Of a stretch of DNA of 64,000 nucleotides, positions 37,185 through 45,224 are shown piece after piece. Within the stretch, counting starts at the first letter, position 1. Each line of letters opens with the position of its first letter. The position numbers and the translations under genes were made by a program. The DNA is from Litoribaculum gwangyangense (GTDB lineage: Bacteria; Bacteroidota; Bacteroidia; Flavobacteriales; Flavobacteriaceae). The notes under the pieces were generated by a model. That model was not told the origin of the DNA. It ran no database searches and saw only the letters and a program-made list of their open reading frames with translations. Where the stretch lies: positions 248,001 through 312,000 of the forward strand of contig NZ_BAABJW010000004.1 of NCBI RefSeq assembly GCF_039543505.1, read 5' to 3'.

Positions 37185-37770
37185 TTTAGATGGAACATTA
37201 TTCAAAATAAACACATTCCATTACTTTATAAAATATCTTTTAGTTTCCTTTGTTAAAGGATTTAAAATTGCGTTATTTTTTAAATTGAGCTTGGCAGTTT
37301 TATCTAGATTATTTTCAACACATGCAAAAATGAAATACAATGTGTTATTGTTGCTAAAAAATAGAGATGACATTGATTATAATGCATTTGTAAACTCAAT
37401 AACAAAAAAAAAGAATCAAATCTCAGCCGTTAATATCAGTAATTTTGATTTAACGATATTAGCGACCGCAGCGCCATCATGTTACGCAAATATTATTGCA
37501 AAAAATGAAGGTTTTGATATTTGTTTTGGCACCAATTTCCCTAATGGAAAATTTAATTTGGCTTTTGAAAACAGTAAAAACAATAAAAAAGAAAATGTTT
37601 TAAAATATCTGAAAAGTCAAAATATAAATAAAATTAATACATTGGTTACGGATCATATAGACGATTTGCCATTAATGAGGTTAGCCTCAAAAAACCTAAT
37701 TGTGAGTCCAGATAAAGATTTGTTAAATAAATTAAAACTAAATTCAATTTCTTTTGAAGTCATTAATTAG
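37159..37770 (+). CDS. HAD-superfamily phosphatase (HAD-IB-like)
   Basis: This 203-residue protein has the HAD motifs in order: I, LVFDLDGTLF (residue 7-16); II, LATAAPSCYANII; III, Lys in NKKENVLKYL; IV, VTDHIDDLPLM. The helical cap after motif I is very hydrophobic (KYLLVSFVKGFKIALFFKLSLA, given here as two parts of one helix), so it may touch a membrane or a lipid-like substrate. Motif pattern fits the phosphoserine-phosphatase branch. The TTG start lies inside the PRTase gene, which implies translational coupling. The pair could act in one pathway, for example PRPP transfer followed by dephosphorylation, an inference only. Confidence 0.78.
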   Translation: MKKRVLVFDLDGTLFKINTFHYFIKYLLVSFVKGFKIALFFKLSLAVLSRLFSTHAKMKYNVLLLLKNRDDIDYNAFVNSITKKKNQISAVNISNFDLTILATAAPSCYANIIAKNEGFDICFGTNFPNGKFNLAFENSKNNKKENVLKYLKSQNINKINTLVTDHIDDLPLMRLASKNLIVSPDKDLLNKLKLNSISFEVIN

Positions 37771-37856
37771 AGTTTTAACTTTACCAAGGAGAAAAATTAA
37801 TAGTTAAAAACATCCATTTCAATAAGAATAATTAAAAATAAAAGGACTTTTTTTAT

Positions 37857-37864
37857 TAATTTTG
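37857..37864 (+). promoter_or_regulatory. Bacteroidota -7 promoter box before the E2 gene
   Basis: TAATTTTG fits TAnnTTTG and lies 37 bp before the ATG at 37902. Confidence 0.45.
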
Positions 37865-37901
37865 CAAACCAAAAATAAAAAACAAGTATTACATTAATGA
37901 T

Positions 37902-39224
37902 ATGGCAAAATTTGAACTTAAATTACCAAAAATGGGTGAAAGTGTAGCAGAAGCTACCATAACTTCATGGTTAAAGGAAGTTGGAGATACCATTGAGTTG
38001 GACGAACCTATTTTGGAAATTGCAACAGATAAAGTGGATAGCGAAGTGCCTAGTGAAGTTGATGGTGTATTGATTGAAAAGTTTTTTAATGTGGATGATG
38101 TTGTACAAGTTGGTCAAGTTTTAGCCATTATTGAAACTGAAGGTGAAGAAGAAAGCTCCAATGAGGATGTTAGTGATGACATGAAAGTTGAGACACATAA
38201 TGATACTTTAGAACAATTAACCCAAACCATAACAGCTGCTAAAAAAACCGTTGCACCAGTAATTTCCAGCGACAACAGGTTTTATTCGCCTTTGGTTAAA
38301 AACATAGCCAAAGCTGAAGGCCTATCTCAAGAAGAGTTGGATAGCATTCCAGGTACTGGTAAAGAAGATCGAGTTACTAAAAATGATATTTTACAGTACC
38401 TCGATAATAGAGGTAATAAATCGGTTAAACAAGAAGCTAATATTGAAAAACCAGTCGTTCAGTCTAAACCAATAGAGAAAGTAAAAACAGAAGCTCCAAC
38501 AATAATTCCAAGTGGAGAAGATGAAATTATTGAAATGACCAGAATGGGTAAACTCATTGCGCATCACATGGTTGAGTCTGTTCAAACCTCGGCACATGTT
38601 CAAAGTTTTATTGAAGCCGATGTTACTAAAATCTGGAATTGGCGTAAAAAAGTTAAAGATAATTTCTTAAGGCGTGAAGGTGAAAACCTAACGTTTACTC
38701 CTATTTTTATGGAAGTTATTGCCAAAGCATTACGCGATTATCCCATGATGAATATTTCTGTTCAAGGGGATACTATTATAAAAAAGAAAAATATCAATTT
38801 AGGTATGGCAGCCGCTTTACCAGATGGCAATTTAATTGTTCCTGTTATAAAAAATGCCGACCAATTAAACTTAGTTGGTATGACTAAACAGGTAAATGAC
38901 TTGGCAAATAGGGCGCGAATTGGTAAGCTAAAACCAGATGAAACCCAAGGTGGTACTTATACAGTTACAAATGTTGGGTCTTTTGGTAGTATTATGGGCA
39001 CACCTATTATCAATCAGCCACAAGTGGGCATTTTGGCACTGGGTGCTATTAGAAAAGTACCTGCAGTTATTGAAACTTCCGAAGGCGATTTTATTGGTAT
39101 CCGCTATAAAATGTTTTTGTCCCATTCTTACGACCATCGTGTTGTAAATGGTGCACTTGGTGGGCAGTTTGTAAAAGCGGTTAAAGACTATTTGGAAGCT
39201 TGGGATACCAATAGAGAAATTTAA
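37902..39224 (+). CDS. 2-oxoacid dehydrogenase E2 (dihydrolipoamide acyltransferase)
   Basis: This 440-residue protein is the acyltransferase core of a 2-oxoacid dehydrogenase, probably the branched-chain type. It has an N-terminal lipoyl domain with the lipoylated Lys in ATDKVDSE (about residue 44), an E3-binding domain (about 128-165: YSPLVKNIAKAEGLSQEEL) and the catalytic domain (210-440). The catalytic His lies in SHSYDHRVVNGALGG. The residue two before Gly is Asn where the classic motif has Asp. E1 and E3 genes are not nearby. A TAATTTTG promoter box precedes it. Confidence 0.92.
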   Translation: MAKFELKLPKMGESVAEATITSWLKEVGDTIELDEPILEIATDKVDSEVPSEVDGVLIEKFFNVDDVVQVGQVLAIIETEGEEESSNEDVSDDMKVETHNDTLEQLTQTITAAKKTVAPVISSDNRFYSPLVKNIAKAEGLSQEELDSIPGTGKEDRVTKNDILQYLDNRGNKSVKQEANIEKPVVQSKPIEKVKTEAPTIIPSGEDEIIEMTRMGKLIAHHMVESVQTSAHVQSFIEADVTKIWNWRKKVKDNFLRREGENLTFTPIFMEVIAKALRDYPMMNISVQGDTIIKKKNINLGMAAALPDGNLIVPVIKNADQLNLVGMTKQVNDLANRARIGKLKPDETQGGTYTVTNVGSFGSIMGTPIINQPQVGILALGAIRKVPAVIETSEGDFIGIRYKMFLSHSYDHRVVNGALGGQFVKAVKDYLEAWDTNREI

Positions 39225-39321
39225 TTGACACAAAATAATTTACCCTATAAATAATATTTAATAATTAGCCTTAACTAGGTTAGGTTTTTTATGTTTACAA
39301 CATAAAAATAATAAACTAAAA

Positions 39322-40098
39322 ATGAAGTTAAACTTATCAAAACCCATTTGCTTTTTCGATCTCGAAACCACGGGCGTCAATATTACTAACGATAGAATTG
39401 TAGAGATTTCTATCTTAAAAGTGCATCCCAATGGAAAAGAAGAAAGTAAAACTTGGTTGGTAAATCCTGAAATGCCCATACCTAAAGAGGTGACCGAAAT
39501 TCATGGCATTACTGATGAAATGGTTGCAAACGAACCTACTTTCAAGGAGTTGGCAAAAGAAATCCATAATATGATTAAAGATTCAGATTTAGGTGGTTTT
39601 AATTCCAACAGGTTTGATATTCCCTTATTGGCTGAAGAAATGCTACGTGCGGAGGTAGATTTTGATATGAAAAACCGACTAGCTATTGATGTGCAAACTA
39701 TTTTTCATAAAATGGAACAGCGTACATTAAGTGCTGCTTACAAGTTTTATTGTGATAAAAATTTGGATGATGCCCACAGTGCAGAAGCTGATACCAATGC
39801 TACTTACGAGGTTTTAAAAGCGCAAATAGCCAAATATGATGATATAGAAAACGATACCAAGTTTTTAGCAGAATTCAGTTCACGTAAAAAATTCGCTGAT
39901 TTTGCAGGATTTTTAGTTTTTAACAAAAAGGGTGAAGAATGTTTTTCTTTTGGGAAGCATAAAGGTAAAGCAATTACTGAAGTTCTAGAAAATGAACCGG
40001 GATATTTTGGATGGTTTTTAAATGCAGACTTTCCCTTGTACACCAAAAAAGTATTAACAGGAATCAAGTTAAGAAGTTTAAATAATAAATTAGATTGA
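39322..40098 (+). CDS. 3'-5' exonuclease, DnaQ/epsilon family (DEDDh)
   Basis: The 258-residue protein has the DEDDh exonuclease domain at its N-terminus: CFFDLETTGVNI (Asp and Glu of motif I), HGITDEMV, GGFNSNRFDIPLLAEE (motif II) and AHSAEADTNATYEV (motif III, with His). A C-terminal section with FSFGKHKGKAITEVLENEPGYFGWFL resembles the small domain found behind such exonucleases in Bacteroidota. It degrades single strands or removes mismatched 3' ends. It is the first of a plus-strand run that continues to cinA. Confidence 0.9.
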   Translation: MKLNLSKPICFFDLETTGVNITNDRIVEISILKVHPNGKEESKTWLVNPEMPIPKEVTEIHGITDEMVANEPTFKELAKEIHNMIKDSDLGGFNSNRFDIPLLAEEMLRAEVDFDMKNRLAIDVQTIFHKMEQRTLSAAYKFYCDKNLDDAHSAEADTNATYEVLKAQIAKYDDIENDTKFLAEFSSRKKFADFAGFLVFNKKGEECFSFGKHKGKAITEVLENEPGYFGWFLNADFPLYTKKVLTGIKLRSLNNKLD

Positions 40099-40134
40099 TT
40101 TCTAACAAATCAACAATTTAAAGGAGCTTACAAA

Positions 40135-40746
40135 ATGAAACTAATCTGCATCGGAAGGAATTATACCGAACATATTAAAGAGTTAGAAAACGAAAGGCCA
40201 AAAGATCCTGTAATTTTCATAAAGCCAGATACCGCCATACTTCTAAAAAAACAACCTTTTTTTATACCAGATTTTTCTCATGATGTGCATCACGAAGTAG
40301 AGATTCTTGTAAAAATAAACAGAGTAGGGAAACATATTGATAGAAAATTTTCTCATAAATATTATGAAGAAATTGGACTGGGTATCGATTTCACAGCGCG
40401 CGATTTACAGAGCCAATTAAAGGAAAAAGGCTTGCCTTGGGAAAAAGCCAAATCGTTTGATGGGGCTGCCGTTATTGGAAATTGGTTATCGGTTAAAGAT
40501 ATTGAAGATGTGAACGCTATTGAATTTTCCTTAAAAAAGAATGATAAAATTGTACAAATAGGAAATACAAGCCACATGCTTTGGAAAATTGATGAAATTA
40601 TAGAATATGTATCAAAATATTTTACTTTAAAGATAGGAGATATTATATTTACGGGAACACCGGCAGGGGTTGGTAAAGTAGTTGCTAATGACACATTAAA
40701 AGGATTTATAGAAAATAAAGAAATGTTTTCAATTACAGTAAAATAA
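40135..40746 (+). CDS. Fumarylacetoacetate hydrolase family protein
   Basis: The 203-residue protein has the FAH fold: LICIGRNYTEHIKELEN, an acidic metal site with HHEVEILVKI and DFTARDLQSQL, and the C-terminal DIIFTGTPAGVGKV. Family members hydrolyse or decarboxylate 2-oxo acids, including acylpyruvases and oxaloacetate decarboxylases of the FAHD1 type. The short length fits FAHD1-like enzymes. The metal would be Mg or Mn. The Hpt gene starts right at its stop codon. Confidence 0.9.
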   Translation: MKLICIGRNYTEHIKELENERPKDPVIFIKPDTAILLKKQPFFIPDFSHDVHHEVEILVKINRVGKHIDRKFSHKYYEEIGLGIDFTARDLQSQLKEKGLPWEKAKSFDGAAVIGNWLSVKDIEDVNAIEFSLKKNDKIVQIGNTSHMLWKIDEIIEYVSKYFTLKIGDIIFTGTPAGVGKVVANDTLKGFIENKEMFSITVK

Positions 40747-41088
40747 ATGGAACAACATTACAAATTATTTAGAGTACGCGAACTGGCTGATAATGATGAG
40801 GATTTTATCACAACATTAGCTGAAGCTTTTTTAGAAGAAGTCCCTGTCGATGCAGAGAGATTAAAAAAAGCGGTTGCAGAGAAAGACTATTATAACGCAT
40901 ACCAAGCGGCACATAAAATGAAACCAACCATCGATTTATTTGAATTGGGAGTGCTTGACATTTTAATTGAAGTGCAAGACTGGGGTAAGTTTGAGAAAAA
41001 AGATTTAGATATCACATCCCAATTAGATATTGTGATTTCTGCAGTGGATAAAGCTGTTGAAGAAATACAAACAGACTTTAATCTATAA
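40747..41088 (+). CDS. Orphan Hpt (histidine phosphotransfer) domain protein
   Basis: The 113-residue four-helix protein contains the Hpt signature AAHKMKPTIDLFEL, with the phospho-accepting His near residue 57. Hpt modules pass phosphate between a hybrid histidine kinase and response regulators. No kinase or regulator is in this window, so its partner is unknown. The gene is packed between the FAH-family gene (adjacent stop and start) and cinA (3 bp away), which suggests one transcript. Confidence 0.85.
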   Translation: MEQHYKLFRVRELADNDEDFITTLAEAFLEEVPVDAERLKKAVAEKDYYNAYQAAHKMKPTIDLFELGVLDILIEVQDWGKFEKKDLDITSQLDIVISAVDKAVEEIQTDFNL

Positions 41089-41091
41089 TGG

Positions 41092-42342
41092 ATGCTTGCG
41101 GAAATCATAACCATTGGCGACGAACTTCTTATAGGTCAAGTTATTGATACCAATTCTGCATTCATAGCTAAACAACTCAATAAAATTGGAATATCAGTTT
41201 ATCAAATTACTTCAGTTCAAGACGATAAAGAACATATTTTAAGGGCTTTAAAAGATTCCGAGAGGAATGTGGATATTATTATTTTAACTGGCGGATTAGG
41301 ACCTACAAAAGATGATATCACCAAAAAAACAATAGCCGAATATTTTGATGATACATTGGTTCAAGATACTGCGGTATTGCAAAATATTGAATCTATTTGG
41401 AAACAATACATTAGGCAAACACTACTTCAAGTAAATAAAGACCAAGCTTTAGTGCCATCAAAAGCAACCGTTTTAATGAATAAGGTAGGCACCGCTCCAG
41501 GTATGTGGATGGAAAAGGGTGACAAAACTTTTATATCATTACCAGGCGTGCCTTTTGAAATGAAAGCGTTGTTAAACAATGATGTGATTCCAAAATTAAA
41601 AAACAAATATCATTGCCCGTTCATTCTTCATAAAACCCTTTTGGTTTATGGTTTGGGTGAAAGTACTTTGGCAGCTAGAATTGAAGTTTGGGAAGAATCA
41701 CTGCCGAAACATATAAAGTTAGCTTATTTACCAAGCTTGGGTAAAATGAGACTGCGGTTATCTGCAAAAGGTTTTGAGAGGCAAAAAGTGGAAGAGGAGG
41801 TTCAGCAACAAATTGATAAGGTTTTACCATTAATCAAAAAGGAGTTTTTTGGTTATGAAGATGATGACGGTAATGAGGAGGTGGTTATTGGTAACCAACT
41901 GACAAAAATGGGGAAAACACTAGCTATTGCGGAGAGTTGCACTGGAGGTAAATTAACAGAATTATTTACGGCAAATTCTGGGGCTTCTAAATATTTAAAA
42001 GGGGGTGTAGTAACATATGCCACCCAGTCAAAGATTGATATTTTAAATATTCCTGAAGACTTAATTGATAGCTATTCAGTCGTCAGTGCTCCCGTAGCAG
42101 AAGCTATGGCAGAAAATGTTTTAAAATTGTACAAATCAGATTTCGCTGTTTCAACGACTGGAAATGCAGGACCAACGAAAGGCGATTCTAATGCAGAAGT
42201 TGGTACCGTTTTTATTGCCATTGCAACAATAAATGGTGTATACTCAAAAGAATTTAACTTCGGAAATCACCGTACAAGAGTTATTAATAAAGCCGTAAAT
42301 AAGGCCTTGGAAATGCTTCAAAAAGAAATTTTTAAAAATTGA
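41092..42342 (+). CDS. cinA: CinA family competence/nicotinamide-nucleotide amidase protein
   Basis: The 416-residue protein has an N-terminal MoaB/Mog-like domain (AEIITIGDELLIGQ, ILTGGLGPTKDD, SLPGVPFEMKALL). Its C-terminal CinA domain (about 255-416) has AIAESCTGGKLTEL, the nicotinamide mononucleotide deamidase part, and STTGNAGPTKGD. It recycles NAD by-products and is also linked to competence. Two-domain length is normal. It lies at the end of the run from 39322 and precedes the ribosomal operon. Confidence 0.94.
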   Translation: MLAEIITIGDELLIGQVIDTNSAFIAKQLNKIGISVYQITSVQDDKEHILRALKDSERNVDIIILTGGLGPTKDDITKKTIAEYFDDTLVQDTAVLQNIESIWKQYIRQTLLQVNKDQALVPSKATVLMNKVGTAPGMWMEKGDKTFISLPGVPFEMKALLNNDVIPKLKNKYHCPFILHKTLLVYGLGESTLAARIEVWEESLPKHIKLAYLPSLGKMRLRLSAKGFERQKVEEEVQQQIDKVLPLIKKEFFGYEDDDGNEEVVIGNQLTKMGKTLAIAESCTGGKLTELFTANSGASKYLKGGVVTYATQSKIDILNIPEDLIDSYSVVSAPVAEAMAENVLKLYKSDFAVSTTGNAGPTKGDSNAEVGTVFIAIATINGVYSKEFNFGNHRTRVINKAVNKALEMLQKEIFKN

Positions 42343-42353
42343 TAAAATTTAGG

Positions 42354-42383
42354 TTGGCATAATATAAAGATTTTGTATATTTG
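42354..42383 (+). promoter_or_regulatory. Bacteroidota promoter of rpmB
   Basis: TTG at 42354-42356 and TATATTTG at 42376-42383 are separated by 19 bp, an ideal -33/-7 pair for the Bacteroidota housekeeping sigma factor. The rpmB ATG follows 38 bp later. Confidence 0.75.
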
Positions 42384-42421
42384 CACCTCGTTTTTAAACA
42401 ACAAAATTAAAGTTATATAGA

Positions 42422-42658
42422 ATGTCAAGAGTTTGTGAACTTACAGGAAAGAAGGCAATGGTTGGGAACAACGTGTCTCATGCTATGAATAAAACTAAGC
42501 GCAAATTTAACGCGAACTTAGTAAAGAAACGTTTTTATGTTCCAGAAGAAGACAACTGGATAACTTTAAAGGTTTCAACATCTGCTTTAAAAACCATCAA
42601 TAAAATAGGTATCTCTGCAGCAATTAAGGAAGCAAAATCTAAAGGGTTTTTAAAATAA
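42422..42658 (+). CDS. rpmB: 50S ribosomal protein L28 (bL28)
   Basis: The 78-residue basic protein is bL28: MSRVCELTGKKAMVGNNVSH and NKTKRKFNANLVKKRF are family features. It binds 23S rRNA in the large subunit. It heads the rpmB-rpmG-DUF4295 operon with the clear promoter at 42354-42383 and is followed 26 bp later by rpmG. Confidence 0.97.
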   Translation: MSRVCELTGKKAMVGNNVSHAMNKTKRKFNANLVKKRFYVPEEDNWITLKVSTSALKTINKIGISAAIKEAKSKGFLK

Positions 42659-42684
42659 AAGCTGTATTTAATAAGTAAAAAGAC

Positions 42685-42867
42685 ATGGCAAAAAAAGGTA
42701 ATAGAATACAGGTGATTTTAGAATGTACAGAGCATAAAGAGTCTGGTCAACCAGGAACTTCTCGTTACATTACTACAAAAAATAAGAAAAATACGCCAGA
42801 TAGAATGGAGATTAAAAAATTTAATCCTATCCTTAAGCGTATGACAGTTCATAAAGAAATAAAATAA
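42685..42867 (+). CDS. rpmG: 50S ribosomal protein L33 (bL33)
   Basis: The 60-residue protein is bL33: MAKKGNRIQVILECTEH at the start and YITTKNKKNTPDRMEIKKF in the middle. The usual zinc CxxC pairs are absent (single Cys in ECTEH), so this is a C-minus, zinc-independent form. It sits between rpmB and the small DUF4295 gene. Confidence 0.97.
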   Translation: MAKKGNRIQVILECTEHKESGQPGTSRYITTKNKKNTPDRMEIKKFNPILKRMTVHKEIK

Positions 42868-42905
42868 TTAGAAGTTTGTAAAAAACTTCAAATAACGCAT
42901 AAGTC

Positions 42906-43058
42906 ATGGCAAAAAAATCAGTAGCAACATTACAGACAGGATCAAAAAGATTAACAAAGGCAATAAAAATGGTAAAGTCACCAAAAACTGGTGCTTACAT
43001 GTTTGTTGAATCTATTATGAGCCCAGAACAAGTCAACGATTTTTTAAGTAAAAACTAA
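42906..43058 (+). CDS. DUF4295 small basic protein (Bacteroidota-specific ribosomal-operon protein)
   Basis: This 50-residue gene encodes MAKKSVATLQTGSKRLTKAI and ends in PEQVNDFLSKN. It is the DUF4295 family, which always sits behind rpmB and rpmG in Bacteroidota. A Flavobacterium ribosome structure is recalled to contain an extra large-subunit protein named bL38 that may be this family; that could not be checked here. Basic, very short, and directly before a strong terminator, it is most likely a ribosomal protein. Confidence 0.9.
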   Translation: MAKKSVATLQTGSKRLTKAIKMVKSPKTGAYMFVESIMSPEQVNDFLSKN

Positions 43059-43080
43059 AAAATTCGTATCGATATATTAT

Positions 43081-43115
43081 AAGCTGCTTTCTGACCAGAA
43101 AGCAGCTTTTTTATT
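43081..43115 (+). terminator. Rho-independent terminator of the rpmB operon
   Basis: A 12-bp perfect stem (43081-43092 with 43097-43108), a 4-nt loop and a T run follow the DUF4295 gene by 22 bp. This separates ftsY from the ribosomal operon. Confidence 0.85.
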
Positions 43116-43221
43116 TTATATTTGAACGAATTTCAGACATGTTGACAGCTATAATTTGTGGTAAGAAATTTGACAAGAAAGGTTAAATACAACAACTTCA
43201 TAAAAAACAACAAACAATAAA

Positions 43222-44175
43222 ATGAGTTTTTTTAAGAAAATATTTTCATCAGAAAAAAAGGAAACCTTAGATAAAGGACTCGAAAAGACAAAAACTAGTT
43301 TTTTTGGTAAATTAAGTAAGGCCGTTGCTGGAAAATCAAAAGTTGATGATGAGGTTTTAGATAATCTGGAAGAAGTATTAGTGTCTAGTGATGTAGGTGT
43401 TAATACAACCCTAAAAATTATCGACCGTATTGAGGAACGCGTTTCAAAAGACAAATATTTAGGAACCGATGAGTTAAACCAAATTCTTCGCGAAGAAATT
43501 GCTGGCTTGTTAAGCGAAACCAATACAGGTGAGGAAACTGAGTTTTCTATTCCTAAAGACAAAAAACCTTATGTCATTATGGTAGTTGGAGTTAATGGTG
43601 TTGGAAAAACAACCACCATTGGCAAACTGGCCTATCAATTTAAAAAACAAGGTTTTAAAGTAGTTTTAGGCGCCGCTGATACGTTTAGAGCTGCTGCCAT
43701 AGATCAACTTCAAGTTTGGGCAGATAGGGTTGCGGTACCATTGGTTAAGCAATCTATGGGTAGCGATCCTGCCTCTGTCGCTTTCGACACCCTTAAAAGT
43801 GCTGTTTCCCAAGATGCCGATGTGGTTATTATAGATACCGCAGGGCGTTTGCACAATAAAGTAAATTTGATGAATGAACTTACTAAGGTTAAGCGGGTGA
43901 TGCAAAAAGTAGTTGATGACACTCCTAACGATGTGCTATTGGTTTTAGACGGAAGTACTGGGCAAAATGCTTTTGAACAAGCAAAACAATTTACAGCTGC
44001 AACAGAAGTGACTTCTTTGGCAGTTACTAAATTAGATGGTACGGCTAAAGGAGGTGTTGTTATTGGTATTTCAGATCAATTTAAAATTCCTGTAAAATAT
44101 ATAGGCGTAGGCGAAGGTATTGAAGATTTACAGGTATTTAATAAATTTGAGTTTGTAGATTCGTTTTTTAAGTAA
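43222..44175 (+). CDS. ftsY: Signal recognition particle receptor FtsY
   Basis: The 317-residue GTPase docks SRP-ribosome complexes at the inner membrane. A short basic N-terminus (FFKKIFSSEKKETLDKGLEKT) replaces the long acidic A domain of E. coli. N and G domains follow with VGVNGVGKTTTIGKLAYQ (G1), ADTFRAAAIDQL, DTAGRLHNKVNLMNEL and TKLDGTAKGG. It is the normal flavobacterial form and lies behind the rpmB operon terminator. Confidence 0.96.
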   Translation: MSFFKKIFSSEKKETLDKGLEKTKTSFFGKLSKAVAGKSKVDDEVLDNLEEVLVSSDVGVNTTLKIIDRIEERVSKDKYLGTDELNQILREEIAGLLSETNTGEETEFSIPKDKKPYVIMVVGVNGVGKTTTIGKLAYQFKKQGFKVVLGAADTFRAAAIDQLQVWADRVAVPLVKQSMGSDPASVAFDTLKSAVSQDADVVIIDTAGRLHNKVNLMNELTKVKRVMQKVVDDTPNDVLLVLDGSTGQNAFEQAKQFTAATEVTSLAVTKLDGTAKGGVVIGISDQFKIPVKYIGVGEGIEDLQVFNKFEFVDSFFK

Positions 44176-44232
44176 TAAAATTCTGAAAAATAGAAATTTA
44201 TTTTTTGTAACTTTTATTGTAAACCTTTTTAA

Positions 44233-44661
44233 ATGAGCTACAATATTTATCACAATTTAATAATTGAAGTCTCCCCTGAACAAGTTTTTGTAGCTGTTTC
44301 ACAACCTAGGTATTTAGATAATTGGTGGACTTTAAAATCATCTGGAAAGCCAGAATTACATGCTGAATACAACTTAAATTTTTCCGATACTTATGATTGG
44401 TATTGTAAGGTTTCAAAAATAGAAACCAATAAAAGCATTCATTATAAAATGCTAAAGTCCGATGATGATTGGAATCCAACCACTTTTGGATTTGACTTAG
44501 AATCCACTCAAAATGGAACAATGGTTAAATTCAGTCATATTAACTGGCCAGAATTAAATAATCACTATAAATATTCTTCGTTTTGTTGGGCCATGCTTTT
44601 AAGTGGATTAAAACAATACTTAGAAAAAGGTATTATTGTTCCTTTCAATGAACGTAATTAA
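44233..44661 (+). CDS. SRPBCC (START-like / AHSA1) domain protein
   Basis: The 142-residue protein has the helix-grip fold of the SRPBCC superfamily: IEVSPEQVFVAVSQPRYLDNWWT, then strands with WYCKVSKIET and TMVKFSHINWPELNNHYKYSSFCWAMLL. Such proteins bind hydrophobic ligands, and some act as co-chaperones of Hsp90. The ligand is unknown. It ends 10 bp before ATG 44672 of the DUF4442 gene, so the two are likely co-transcribed. Confidence 0.85.
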   Translation: MSYNIYHNLIIEVSPEQVFVAVSQPRYLDNWWTLKSSGKPELHAEYNLNFSDTYDWYCKVSKIETNKSIHYKMLKSDDDWNPTTFGFDLESTQNGTMVKFSHINWPELNNHYKYSSFCWAMLLSGLKQYLEKGIIVPFNERN

Positions 44662-44671
44662 ACACCAAAAA

Positions 44672-45127
44672 ATGAATATAACTCCCAGAAAATTTAACAC
44701 ATTTACCTTTTTTAAATTACCATCAGCTTTTTTTTGTGGTGTAAGAACTAAATATATAGATGATAAAAAATGTGTAGTGACCGTGAAACATAAATGGATT
44801 AATCAAAACCCATTTCACTCTATGTTTTGGGCAGTACAGGGAATGGCTGCAGAGTTTTCTACAGGTGCATTAATGATGATGAAAATTAAGGAGACGGGTA
44901 AGCATATTTCTATGTTGGTAACCACCAACAATGCTACATTCACAAAAAAAGCTACCGGTTTAATAACGTTTACTTGTCATGATGGTAAGCTTGTTGATCA
45001 GGCCATAAGAAAAACAGTTGAAACTGGTGAAGGACAAACTATTTGGATGCAATCTGTTGGTATCAATAAAGATGGTGTCATAGTTTCAACCTTTAATTTT
45101 GAGTGGAGCATTAAGGTGAAAAGTTAG
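44672..45127 (+). CDS. DUF4442 hot-dog-fold protein
   Basis: The about 151-residue protein fits DUF4442, a thioesterase-like hot-dog fold: LPSAFFCGVRTKYIDDKKCVVTVKHKW, then NPFHSMFWAVQGMAAEFSTGALMMMKI (listed here as two neighbouring parts). Thioesterase activity is only inferred. The frame also has upstream starts (ATG 44648 and TTG 44636) overlapping the SRPBCC gene. ATG 44672 gives the shortest N-terminus before the conserved RKFNTF sequence. Confidence 0.78.
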   Translation: MNITPRKFNTFTFFKLPSAFFCGVRTKYIDDKKCVVTVKHKWINQNPFHSMFWAVQGMAAEFSTGALMMMKIKETGKHISMLVTTNNATFTKKATGLITFTCHDGKLVDQAIRKTVETGEGQTIWMQSVGINKDGVIVSTFNFEWSIKVKS

Positions 45128-45224
45128 AATTACGAGTCTTAATTTATCAGATTTTTCATGATTTTTGTAACAAAATCAGAAACAATTCAACTTATAAACG
45201 CTTAAACATATAAACTTTAAAAAA

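Noticed and set aside
39001..39224. E2 gene as a pseudogene because of Asn in its motif
   Set aside because: The frame is complete, the catalytic His, lipoyl Lys and E3-binding domain are intact, and the change may be a lineage trait.
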